Source: Falciphora oryzae (taxonomy: Eukaryota; Ascomycota; Sordariomycetes; Magnaporthales; Magnaporthaceae). From it: a stretch of DNA of 30,126 nt. The stretch is from assembly GCA_000733355.1 (NCBI GenBank), contig JNVV01000109.1, forward strand, positions 1 to 30,126. Reading direction: 5' to 3'. The stretch's first letter is position 1; every line of letters begins with the position of its first letter. The notes below the pieces were generated by a model. The model made no database searches and had not been told where the DNA came from. It saw only the letters and a program-made list of their open reading frames with translations. Below, in pieces: positions 1 through 8,727 of this stretch. The position numbers and the translations under genes were made by a program.

Positions 1-165
1 GGGCCCTGTTGGGTGTTGCGGAGGCCGCAACGGGGACGGCGTGTTCGGATGCGCTGGCGCGCGGGGGGGCCGGTGCGGCGATAACGCGTTCCTCCGGGAC
101 GACGAGCCGGCGAGGAGGGCGCGCGCTACCCCATTGGCCGAGGGGGGGGCTGATGGCAGCGGCAT
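1..165 (-). CDS. Partial open reading frame of unknown function in the repeat (left copy)
   Basis: On the minus strand an ATG at 165-163 opens a frame without stops to the window edge (55 codons visible). It is proline-, alanine- and arginine-rich, beginning MPLPSAPPSA. The partner copy (29932 onward, plus strand) has the ATG at the mirrored position and stays open to the other window edge. The two frames differ by only a few residues (for example K/N, A/S, Q/H, W/R). I do not recognise the protein. A frame kept open in both copies favours real coding, but GC-rich DNA is open by chance in many frames, so confidence is low. It could be the 5' end of ORF1 or gag of the repeat. Confidence 0.35.
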   Translation of the reverse strand, partial: MPLPSAPPSANGVARALLAGSSSRRNALSPHRPPRAPAHPNTPSPLRPPQHPTGP

Positions 166-301
166 GTTGCCGTCGCCAACGCCGTTGGCGGGCGTGGTAA
201 TTGGTGTTAGGTCGCTAATTGGCAAATGTTAAGGAAATGTATGCAACTTGGCAGTGTGCACTAACAGCGCAATGCCAAGAATTGGTAAATTCGAGGAAGG
301 T
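1..301 (-). repeat. Unidentified repeat, left copy (inverted partner at 29796-30096)
   Basis: This stretch is the reverse complement of 29796-30096 over exactly 301 positions, with roughly 16 differences by eye (about 95% identity). Homology stops abruptly at 301: the next bases here belong to a Helitron, while the partner is followed by gypsy pol sequence. A sharp end shared by two copies in different neighbours suggests the real terminus of a mobile element. The repeat runs off the left edge of the window. GC content is very high except for the inner 100 bp. No known family is recognised. Confidence 0.8.
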
Positions 302-3300
302 GTGTCCTAGCGAGGGGGAGGGGGAGGGGGCTGAGGGTTTATAACCTCTCCGGCATCGACACGGCGCTTGAGGTCTGCGTTGCGGACAGGCCCAACTATA
401 TCCTTCCTGACCCGGATGGCGTCAAAAGAAAAAAAAAAAAAAAAACAGTCAAACATAAAGCCCTTAATCGTTTTAACTCTGGAGATAGCGACGTAAGTAA
501 GGCCGGCCATAAAATCGCGGTGCGAGATATCCAGGACCGCCTTTTCCAACGTCTAGCCCTGGGATTTGTAAACTGTAATGGCGTAAGCGATAGTAACAGG
601 GAACTGGACCCGGGTACAAACCGCGTTACCCTTCATAAAATCCCGTATAAAGCGGAAAACAGGGACAACGTCAGCCGGGATATCGGGTAATTCGAAGCAG
701 CGGGGGCCATCGTACTTATCCATCTTCACCAGGATTAAAAACGGAGGCGTTTGAGGATCTCGTGGGTTCTCAGTGCCAAGGGGCCAGGCGACGTCCCAAA
801 CCTCTCCGCAAGCACCGTTAACGAAGCCGGCCGGGGTCCAAAGGTTCTCCGTAAGCATCACTCTGCCACCGATACAAATCGGGAGTGACATATAAAAATT
901 GCCGGCGTTTTTAAAATCAACCCTATCAGCGCCGGGGCCGCTGCTAGTGGCGATAACGGGCACCACGGGCTTATCTAAAAGCTTTAAATGGGTGAAGTTG
1001 TACTTTTTAACCATGGCGTTGGTAGGATAAATGCGCACGGCCGTATCAAAGCTCCTAACCTCGGGCTGGGAAAGGCCGGTCTGGATACGTGCCGAAAAAG
1101 TTTTCCAATGCTTAACAGTAGGGTTGTTAAACCGCAGGCCTTCAAATGCCTCGCGGAAGCGGATAGCTTCGTCGTCCTCACCGGCCTAACGCATAAAGGT
1201 CCTAAGCTCGATGGTCTGGTTGAACTTTTTATAAGCCGTACGGCCAAAGTGTTCCTTAGGGGTCCGGAAGCGAAAGCTAGGGGTATAAAGCGTACGCTGC
1301 ATAATTGGAGGGAGCTACTAGAAGTCTCCGATTAAAATGATATTGCGGCTTCCAAAAAAAAGGTTAGGCTCCTTAAAAATCTCACGCATACGGCGGTTAA
1401 CAAAATTCAAAGTAGTAATGCCGATTATAAACTTTTCGTTAACGAAAAGATATTCCATATCTTTAAAGCGGTTGCGGATATTAGTAGCCTCGTTGGGAAT
1501 GAGCTCGACCATATCTATATTGCCAGCAGTAATAGGCAGGCGTAAAAGCGAATGCAAGGTGGCGCCGCTAATCGCGTTAGCTGCTACGCCGGTGGGAGCA
1601 GCCTTAAAAATAACCTTTTTATTAATGCCGTAGGCACTATTTATACGGCTAACCTCCAAACCGATCTGCGTTAGGACGAAGGTTTTGCCGGTACCCCCGC
1701 GGCCATCGATTTGCAATAGGAGCTGAGTTTCCCTAGCGCGTGCAACAGTCTTTCTATAGCGACCAGCATTAACGGCCCGGTTTTAATAAGCGACGACGGT
1801 ATCGAAAAAAAGCCGCTATTTATAGTTGAGGAGGGCAAACCTAAACCGAGCTTGGTTGGCAAGGATAAGGGGGAAGAAATTGCGCTTTTCCTTCCAGTAG
1901 GTAGCGGCGGCCGGGATCAAGTCGGCGTACCGGCTTACGTAAAGGAGCCAATCGTGGGCTATATCCCTTTCCCTATTGCCCAGGAGGTCGATATCCTCCG
2001 TTTTGGGGCTACGGCGAGGAACCTTTGCCGCAAAGTCGTTTTAATCCTCCCGGGTAACCTTTTGGGTATGGTCAGGCTCGTTAACAAAATCGTCCTCCTT
2101 AAGCTCCTCATTTAGCTCGGCGTAGTAATCATTTTTATAAAAGTTTTAGTGCTACGCCAAATAACACTGGTAGGCCTTTTTAAAGGTATTAAAAACCTCG
2201 CCGTCGATTATTTTAAGGTCGTTGTAGTCGGAGTAAAGGTGGTGCAACATTAGCTTTACCTAAGCGAAATCTTCAAACTGCTTGTAGCTTGGGTCCTTGT
2301 TATAGCGAGGGAAGTAATTAAGCAGGCGAGGTTTAGCGCGTGGGCCAAACTTACGCCAAAAGGCGCTATTACCGACGTGGTTAATACGGGTAAGGAATTT
2401 AAAAAGGGTAAGGTCTGCCCAAATAGCAGCACGTTCGGTATATTTAAAATAAATCTTTTTAACCTCCTTAAAACGGTTTTCGGCGTTAATTAGCATTTGC
2501 GGGTCGAAGCCGTCGGGACGGCGGCAATCGAAGGTGACGACCTTGTGGCTGCACTCGACGAGAGGGATTTCAAGCTGGTGATGGCACACCTTTATAGCCG
2601 GCCAATTTCGCTCTAAAATGAGCTTATTTATTATTTTGGCGACGAAAAATACCATAAGCCGCGAGTGAAAAACGCGGGGAATTAAAGACGTTATGATATC
2701 CTTGTAAGGAACCGTTTGCACCTCGGCTTTGGAGCAGTATTTGGAGATGTAGTTAAGCACCGATTTTAGGGATGTCGTAGCGTTGGCATCCGTGTTAGCG
2801 CCCTAGCCTAAAGTAACGCCGCGGATGTACTGGTTTATGATGGGGTCGTTGCGTTTGCCGTCGTACATAAGGTATTTAGGGTTAAGCTATGTCGTTAATA
2901 CGGCCCTGGGGTGCAAAGGGCGAAGGAAGTAGAACCGATAGCTAGGCTTGGCTGATAGGCGGCCCTGTGCGTCCTTCTTTTTGCGGAGGCAGTAGGCAAG
3001 GCTGCAGACGTGCTGCTGAACGCGGTTGACAACGCGTGCTAAGGTTTCGAAGTTTAAAAGGAAACCGCTAGGCGTGCTAATACGATATTTTAAGGGGTTG
3101 TCCTTTTAAGGCTGAGGCCGGCGGCCAGGCATAAGGTTAAAGGCTTTGATGTAAATGCCCTAATGCTCGACGAACCTTTGCTAGTTGTACTTTTCGTACA
3201 AAAAGTCAAACGAGGGCGTATAAAAAGGCTAAAAAAGACCGTAGAAGTAAAGACTACCACGCCCCTGCTATTTGAAACGGTACCAATACGCGATAAATTT

Positions 3301-3669
3301 AAATTTAGGCTGCATATACTTTTAGATAAAAAGCTTAATGCGCTTAACGAAATGGTAAGCGGCGATTATAAGGTGGTTTTTTAAATTCTCGCGGGCGATC
3401 CTGTATTTCCCCTGGTCGTCGGCTCGTAGCCACTTATCGTAGCGTGGCATCACTTTAGCGAAATTTTCCTAATGCAAATCTGCAACTAAAAAGGTTAAAA
3501 ACAGCCTGGGTGCGCCGAAGCCGTAGCATATAGCCTGTAGCTTATGGCGCTCGTTATTCCAAAAGGGACGGGTGCCTGCAAAAAAAAGGGAAGTCCCCGG
3601 TAAAAGGATATTAGCCGGCACCTTTTTAAAGGGCAAGGACTAATGCAACCGCTCGCTTTATGCCAGCTT

Positions 3670-3945
3670 GCCTGTACTTTTAATGCTCGCGAGCCTTAAT
3701 ATTCACCCGCAAATGGTAAAAAGGAAACGGTTGCATACCAAAGCGCTTCGAAAACTAACGGGCTTACCGAACCGCAACGGAGGGAAACGCCCGCTTTATA
3801 CCTGCTTGCCTATACTCCTATTGCTTACGGGCCTCGATATTTACCCGCAAGTGGTAAAAAAGGGGCCGGTTACATGCCAAAGCTCTTCGAAAACTAACGG
3901 ATTTACCGAACAACGGCGGAAGGAAGTGGGAAGGGGAAAAGGAAG
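3670..3945 (-). repeat. Imperfect tandem duplication, 138-bp period, within RepHel
   Basis: Two diverged copies lie head to tail (3670-3807 and 3808-3945). They share blocks such as the ACCCGCAA.TGGTAAAAA segment and CTTCGAAAACTAACGG. The period equals 46 codons, so the frame is kept. The duplicated module lies in the RepHel coding region just downstream of the intron. Confidence 0.6.
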
Positions 3946-3986
3946 GGAAATGGGATTTATAACCTATAAGCGGACTTTGTTTTCGC

Positions 3987-4084
3987 CTATAGGTTAAAAA
4001 ATAAATATTATTATAGCGGGTAAATAAACGAAAAACAGGATAAAAACGAAAAGTGAATAAAGTAAAAGAAATGTAAAATTTTAC
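3987..4084 (-). other. Spliceosomal intron in the Helitron RepHel gene
   Basis: On the minus strand the coding frame reaches ...TTC CGA G and meets GTAAAATTTTAC, and an AT-rich stretch of 98 nt ends in TTTTTTAACCTATAG before GCGAAAAC. Coding similarity in the zinc-finger part uses one frame (codon low coordinate divisible by 3) and the Rep-helicase part uses the next frame. Removing these 98 nt in phase 1 links the two. GT-AG ends, length and AT content are normal for a Pezizomycotina intron. A simple frameshift mutation is the alternative. Confidence 0.65.
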
Positions 4085-5581
4085 CTCGGAAAACGTTTTT
4101 AAAACGCATTACAAACTGCAATAAAGCCCGGCCTTTGGGATTATTTGCGTTTAACGCCTTTTTAAACTGGTTCATAAATTCGAATTGCTAATACGGGCCG
4201 GGCTTATTGACATAAAAGTTGCTGCGTTTGTTAACGGTAGCACGCATAAAGGTGTTAAAAGCAATATATCGGAAGCGAAAATAACGGGCAAAACGGCTAT
4301 CGTGCCATATTAAAGCGTACCGGACCCAAATAAGCCAATCGACCTCCCGGAAACGTCCTTATGTAAATTCGCCGGCGCTAAAGGGAAATAAGGAGGGCAA
4401 AGCCAGGCTAATAAAGGCAATGCGTTGGTTAAAGTCGTTTAGGGGCGTAAAACGCACGCTAAAAAGGTTAATATAGTTGCGGGGGGCAACAGATACGTTG
4501 GCAAGGTTAACGTGCTCACCTCGCAGCTGTTACCGGAAACGGTACAGATCTCTGGCTGCGGCGATCAAGTTTGGGGCGGCGGCAACGTTAATATCTTCGT
4601 CCCCGCCGGCATCGAGGGCATTTTAAAAAGCCTAGCCGTCGCCGTCAATATCAAACTAGGTGATGCGGCTAAGGACGTCGTTATCGACAGGGAAACGGTT
4701 AAAGCGTTCGCGGTTAATTTAAACGTCCTCGTAGCCAAGCTGGTTGGCGATTAGCCAATCCAGCCAAGCCTCCACGACCCGCCTCCGTACCGCAAAATCA
4801 CGCCGGAAAATCCGAAAGGCGTGCGGGTTAGGGGCGACGGCCGGCGGGCGCAAAATTACGATATTAAAGTCCTTAAACAAAAGGGGAAGCTAATCGTAAA
4901 TAGCGCCTGTATCCCGTTAAAAATTAATAACGTGGCTAAAGTACTTAAGCTGCTAACCACGGATAGCATAGATTTGAACGTGCGTATAAACCCGGGCGAT
5001 TAGCTGCTTTTCGATTTAAGTAAGCTCGCCGAAAAACTGTAGGAAAAAAAGGATATTTCGGAAGTGCATTTTGTTTTCGTTAAAATAAAAGAAAGGGAAG
5101 TTGGCAAACTGTCCCCTATCTTTATTGGTACAGCCCAAACAAATGCCCTTATTCACCTAGATATTAAACCACTTGTAACGGCAGCGAATGCAATATTCGG
5201 GCACGGCCTTAGCGTCGAGCTTGGCGTAAAAATTATTCATTAGCTAAAGATCCCAATCGTTAAAGCAAAAGGCTGCTAAATTTCCAAAGAACAAGGGCTC
5301 TGGATTTTTCCAATGCAACGGAAGTTCCAAACTATCAACTTCGTTTTGCTTACCGGGACGGCCGCTTCGGCGAGCAGCCTAACTGCTACGGGGAAGGCCA
5401 CGACGCTGCGATCCGTTTTGCTCCTTAACGAAACTAAACTGGGAGCTAAGCTAGGAATTAAGCGAATATTAGGAGGATATTTGTAAAAGCTGAAAGCTAG
5501 ACAGCTTCCGGGCGAAAGGCCGAGCTCGATTAATTAGGGGAAACCGAGATCGCCGACGAGGCGTGGGAGGATAGCGACGGA

Positions 5582-5662
5582 CAGCCTCCTATAAAGCAGC
5601 CTCCTAACGGGCAGCCTCCTGACGGGCAGCTTCTTAACGGGCAGCCTCTAATCGGGCAGCTT
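5582..5662 (-). repeat. 15-bp tandem repeat coding an EAARQ pentapeptide
   Basis: Units start at 5582, 5597, 5612, 5627, 5642 and 5657 with consensus CAGCCTCCTAACGGG on the plus strand. In the RepHel frame each unit reads EAAR followed by Q or a stop that replaced Q (CAG or CAA to TAG or TAA). It lies between the Pro/Gln-rich region and the second zinc finger and would be an Ala/Glu-rich helical linker. Confidence 0.75.
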
Positions 5663-6756
5663 GGATCCTCGCAACCTTTTTAGGCGTAACGGGGGTAGCA
5701 TTATACAAATCGCTTTCGTTAAACCCAACCGCAGAGGGAGAAGCGAGGCGAGGTCCTGAAAACTGAGGGAGGGCAGGCAGCGGAATAGGGCGGAAAGGCA
5801 GCTGCGAGGCTTTAAAAGGCGGCTGCGAAGGTCGCAAAAACGAGGACCTTAAAAGCGGCTGCGGGAGGCTTGGAAGCGGGTGCTACGAGGACGGTACTTG
5901 CGAATAAAAAGCAGACATTAACGGCATAGACGACGGGTTCTCGCCGGCACGTTGCCGTTAGCGGTGGTTTCGTAAGGCAACACTTTGTCGGTGTTAGGCA
6001 CGCTGGGTAAGCAATAAGGCCTTTAGGTTAATACCCCGAAGGTAAATAGTGCGAATGCTATTTGAGGTGTTGCTCGGTACCGTGGCGCTGCTTTGCAAAC
6101 TACTGCGAACGCTAGCAGTAAAATTACGAAGGCGGAAATCAGGCCTAATCGATTGGGCCGATTCCGGCCGAAGGTGGAAAACAATATAGATAATGGTGCG
6201 GGCACTATTAGCGCTTCCTTGCACTAACCCAACGGTACCAGCACTACCAGCACCGCCAGAAGGAAAGGGTGTTTGGGAAGGTTAATGCTAAGGGTTAAAC
6301 CGAGGGTCCGGGTTAGAGCGAGGCTCCAGGCGAAACGGTAGCACCCACTCCGGGGGCAACGTGGCACGACTTTTAGGCCGCGAAAAAGGGCGCTTTGGAA
6401 ACGACGACGGTCCCTCGCCTTAGCCGTACGGCCGCTTAATGCCGCCGGAAACTACCCGGCTAAACGCGTGGCGGAAACTGCTGCTAATACGCCTAGTACC
6501 AAATGCCTTAGTCCGGCAAACAGCGCAATTAACAGTTAAAATGGTGCCTCGTTTGGGGAGGAACTTACCCACCGGCTTAACCTGACCGCAGCTGCGGCAT
6601 TGCTTGGTATTTTAAGGGAAAGGTACGAGAGGGTCGCCGGGAAGGTCGCCAGGTGGGAGACCGCCCGGGTCGGGAGCGATCGCTGCCATCGCGAAAGCCT
6701 AAAAAGCATCAAAAAAACGTCAGTTTTTTGCCTCAGCGGTTAGGAAAAAGAGAAAG

Positions 6757-6801
6757 GATCGCGCGCGCAATATACAAACCGTGATTCCGTTGCGCGCGAT
6801 C
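6757..6801. promoter_or_regulatory. GC-rich inverted repeat upstream of RepHel
   Basis: GATCGCGCGCGCAA (6757-6770) faces TTGCGCGCGATC (6790-6801) across a 19-bp loop containing ATATAC, about 70 bp upstream of the RepHel ATG. It could form a hairpin or serve as a promoter operator. No function is shown. Confidence 0.35.
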
Positions 6802-7063
6802 GATTGCGGTGATCCGGATTAAAGGCATCGAGGTTGTTGTTTTTTTGTGCGTTAGGTAAATAGGTAAAGCGGGGAGGGTTAAGAGGATTAGGAGACGCGT
6901 TGTAGGAGGGGCAGGCGGCTAACGTAATCTGCACGGACCCGCGCTATCACGTAGCCTACGTTACTAATTTGAATCCGCCTACCTACGCTTGCGTCGCCTG
7001 CACCAAAACACCAAAGCCCAAATCTCGCGATAATCGGATATTAAGCGTATCTATTAAGTGATT

Positions 7064-7098
7064 CCCTCCGGGGGCCCTCCGGGGGCCCTCCCGGGGGG
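7064..7098. repeat. GC-rich 11-bp tandem repeat in the Helitron leader
   Basis: The unit CCCTCCGGGGG occurs at 7064-7074 and 7075-7085, followed by a diverged third copy with extra C and G. It lies in the non-coding leader between the Helitron 5' end (7274) and the RepHel start (6689). That leader otherwise holds no gene that I can support. Confidence 0.6.
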
Positions 7099-7209
7099 CT
7101 CCTGCGGAGGGCTTTGGGTCGCCTGCGGCGGATCGCTTTATCAGCTGCCTTCGAAAGGCAAAAGGTGCGTGGGAGGCAAGAGCACCGAAAGGGGGGTCGA
7201 CAGTATGGA

Positions 7210-7257
7210 CCAATCCCCGCATCGGATTTTTAAGCCGTCCAATCCCCGCACCGGATT
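7210..7257. promoter_or_regulatory. Iteron-like 19-bp direct repeats beside the Helitron 5' terminus
   Basis: CCAATCCCCGCATCGGATT (7210-7228) is repeated at 7239-7257 with one change (T to C), a 29-bp period. Each copy contains the inverted arms AATCC and GGATT. They lie 17 and 46 bp inside the Helitron 5' end. Paired, spaced, dyad-containing repeats next to the Rep start site are a plausible Rep-binding site. This is an inference from position only. Confidence 0.45.
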
Positions 7258-7537
7258 CTAAAGGCGCTAGGACAAAATAGGAAGAACGTTTTAAGAATCA
7301 CACAAAAGTAAGTATCGCTCCGCGGCCGGCCCGGCTTCGGGTTCGTTCCTCACCCTCGCCGTGCCGTCACGCTGCGCTGGAATCAAGATTCCCTCTTCCA
7401 CATGCCGTGTTTTTTTTTTTCCACTCTCCTCACCACCATCCTGCCCTCCAACCTCATTTTCCAACCTCTTTTCCCTTCTTGTCTTTCCCTTTTGCCCTTC
7501 CCCTTGTCTGTTTTCTTCCTTCCTCGCCGCCACTACG

Positions 7538-7789
7538 ATGCATTTCTCCACCACCGCCGCCCTCCTAGCCCTTGCCGCCACCCAAGTGGCCGCCGCGCCA
7601 CTCGTCACGGCCCGGGGCGAGCCCGCCGCGGCTGCCCAGCTCGAGGCTCGGGCTCGGGGGATGCCGAAAATGCCAGGTGCCACAGCATGCCCGGCCATGG
7701 GCTGCGAGGGCGAGATCGAGGCTCGAATCAGAGAGGCTCGGAAAAAGCCTCGGCAGCCAAGGCCTAAGACGGGCGGCGACATCCTGTAA
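7538..7789 (+). CDS. Small secreted protein, 83 aa, predicted signal peptide
   Basis: The ATG at 7538 opens 83 codons to TAA at 7787-7789. Residues 1-20 are a typical fungal secretion signal: short N-region MHFSTT, hydrophobic core ALLALAATQV, and an Ala-rich cleavage zone before PLVTAR. The mature part (about 63 residues) is Ala-, Arg- and Lys-rich, with only two cysteines (ACPAMGC). I recognise no domain. A pyrimidine-rich tract at about 7405-7535, common in fungal promoters, ends just before the ATG, which is why this start is preferred over the in-frame ATG at 7361. Codons are GC-rich and show no RIP stops, unlike both neighbours. The frame could continue through an undetected intron. Effector-like context (gene-poor, repeat-rich) is noted, but no function is claimed. 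Confidence 0.6.
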   Translation: MHFSTTAALLALAATQVAAAPLVTARGEPAAAAQLEARARGMPKMPGATACPAMGCEGEIEARIREARKKPRQPRPKTGGDIL

Positions 7790-8637
7790 CCCGAGACTCG
7801 CGAGCCCAAGCACAACAGCCATGCCAGCATCCACAGGCTTCCTACCCCCCGGGACAAGATCGAAACGCTTCATCAACAAGGGGGCTGGCCGCGTCCGCCC
7901 AGTTAGGGAGGAGCTTCGGGCGCGGCCGACGCGAGACCTTCGCCAAGATTTCTTTCGACGATGACGGCTCTTCAACGGGATGGTGCTCACGGCTTCTGGC
8001 TGCTGAGAAGTGGCTGGGCTTTTCCTTTGGGTTTTACCACAACTTGACAACTGTATTTCTCTTTTGGTGACTTTATTCTTTTCTCATTGTTTCGATTTTT
8101 CTACTTCTAGATATCACATTTTTTTTGTTGCCAGTACTTGGTCGGGCACGTAGCTAGGACAACAGAACTGTTACATTTCGCAAATCGGCGACCCGCGCCA
8201 GCCAATTTCAGCGGCGAATTTGCACGGAGCTTCCATCGTTACTGTGGAAGGGAGAATGTTTTAGGTCATTTGTAAGAACATCAATCTAGCAATGGGTATC
8301 TCAGGGCCTGTCCTAGACTATCGGTTTTTTGGCTTCAAATAAGCTTATTTCTCGACGTGGAGACAACGCCCGGGGGGCCCCTATGCCCGTTCATATATAT
8401 TTGGGTCTGTTTTTCGGTAGATTCACATCCATGGGCACAGGGCAACGTCGTTCTATAAAAAACAAAGGGCACAAGCTCTCGAAATAAAAGCTATTCCCAA
8501 AAATAACAACAATTCGTGCAAAGTCCTAATCCAAGGTGAAAACAAGCCCGAATAGCCTCACTTTCTGGCGGATCCAAAGGGTCCCTGGGGCCGGCGGTAG
8601 GCTAGTTCGAAAGCCCAAAAGCCAGAGATTCTCGTAA
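7790..8637. other. Host-like intergenic DNA between the secreted-protein gene and the Myb/SANT pseudogene
   Basis: The first part stays GC-rich (to about 8010) and is probably 3' UTR or an unrecognised exon of the secreted-protein gene. It is followed by T-rich DNA (8050-8130) suited to 3'-end formation. From 8130 to 8637 I see no gene, repeat or RNA; AT-rich patches such as TTCATATATATTTGG near 8392 are unremarkable. Confidence 0.5.
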
Positions 8638-8645
8638 TATATAAA
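8638..8645 (+). promoter_or_regulatory. TATA box before the Myb/SANT-like gene
   Basis: TATATAAA at 8638-8645 lies 83 bp upstream of the ATG at 8728, a normal fungal spacing, and is followed by GGGGAG. It is inferred from sequence and position. Confidence 0.45.
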
Positions 8646-8727
8646 GGGGAGCCTCCGGCAATTCGGATTCAAGTATAGAAAAGGTATCACAAAGGCTAAT
8701 CTACCTACCAACCCTACTCCCGGTAGG

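Larger units (their letters stand above)
307..6689 (-). pseudogene. Helitron RepHel (Rep nuclease-Pif1 helicase), RIP pseudogene with one intron
   Basis: The enzyme normally nicks and rejoins element ends (HUH/Y2 Rep) and unwinds DNA (SF1 helicase). The likely start is the ATG at 6689-6687 (MAAIAPDPGG). In order: a Cys4 zinc finger (6500-6600, QCRSCGQVK ... NCAVCRTK); a Pro/Gln-rich region with an EAARQ repeat; a second Cys4 finger (5105-5190, EYCIRCRYKW ... GICLGCTNKD); the Helitron-like N domain (about 4700-3500); the Rep HUH motif at 3241-3249, now YFY; the Rep tyrosines in NYISKYCSKAE (2726-2754); Walker A GGTGKT (1681-1698); motif II VNEKF; GDF-stop-stop-LPP (about 1310-1330); and the helicase C-terminal motifs ITVYKSQG and YVAISRVKT. 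The frame before the intron (3987-4084) and after it differ exactly as splicing requires. Dozens of stops are of the TGG to TAG or CAG to TAG kind. The final TAG (309-307) lies inside the terminal inverted repeat. Non-functional. Confidence 0.88.
303..7274 (-). mobile_element. Helitron, autonomous type, RIP-inactivated, apparently full length
   Basis: The element is bounded by a perfect 10-bp inverted repeat: TGTCCTAGCG at 303-312 and CGCTAGGACA at 7265-7274. Read on the minus strand its 5' end is at 7274 and its 3' end at 303. Inside lies one RepHel gene (zinc fingers, Helitron-like N domain, Rep with two tyrosines, Pif1-like helicase), the defining content of rolling-circle Helitron transposons. 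Canonical Helitrons start with TC and end with CTRR behind a hairpin. Here TC and CTAG both sit inside the short inverted repeat and no clear 3' hairpin is seen, so this may be a non-canonical (Helitron2-like) type. Flanks are the unidentified repeat on the left and host-like DNA on the right. Confidence 0.72.

Noticed and set aside
429..445. Poly-A run as a retrotransposon or processed-pseudogene tail
   Set aside because: It lies inside the RepHel helicase frame (a Phe run on the minus strand) with coding sequence on both sides.
3163..5003. Plus-strand frames at 3163-3384, 3668-3997, 4512-4754 and 4821-5003
   Set aside because: They are antisense shadows of the minus-strand Helitron RepHel gene.
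7291..8050. Long minus-strand frames across the secreted-protein gene
   Set aside because: GC-rich DNA is open in several frames; only the plus-strand frame has a start, signal peptide and promoter context.
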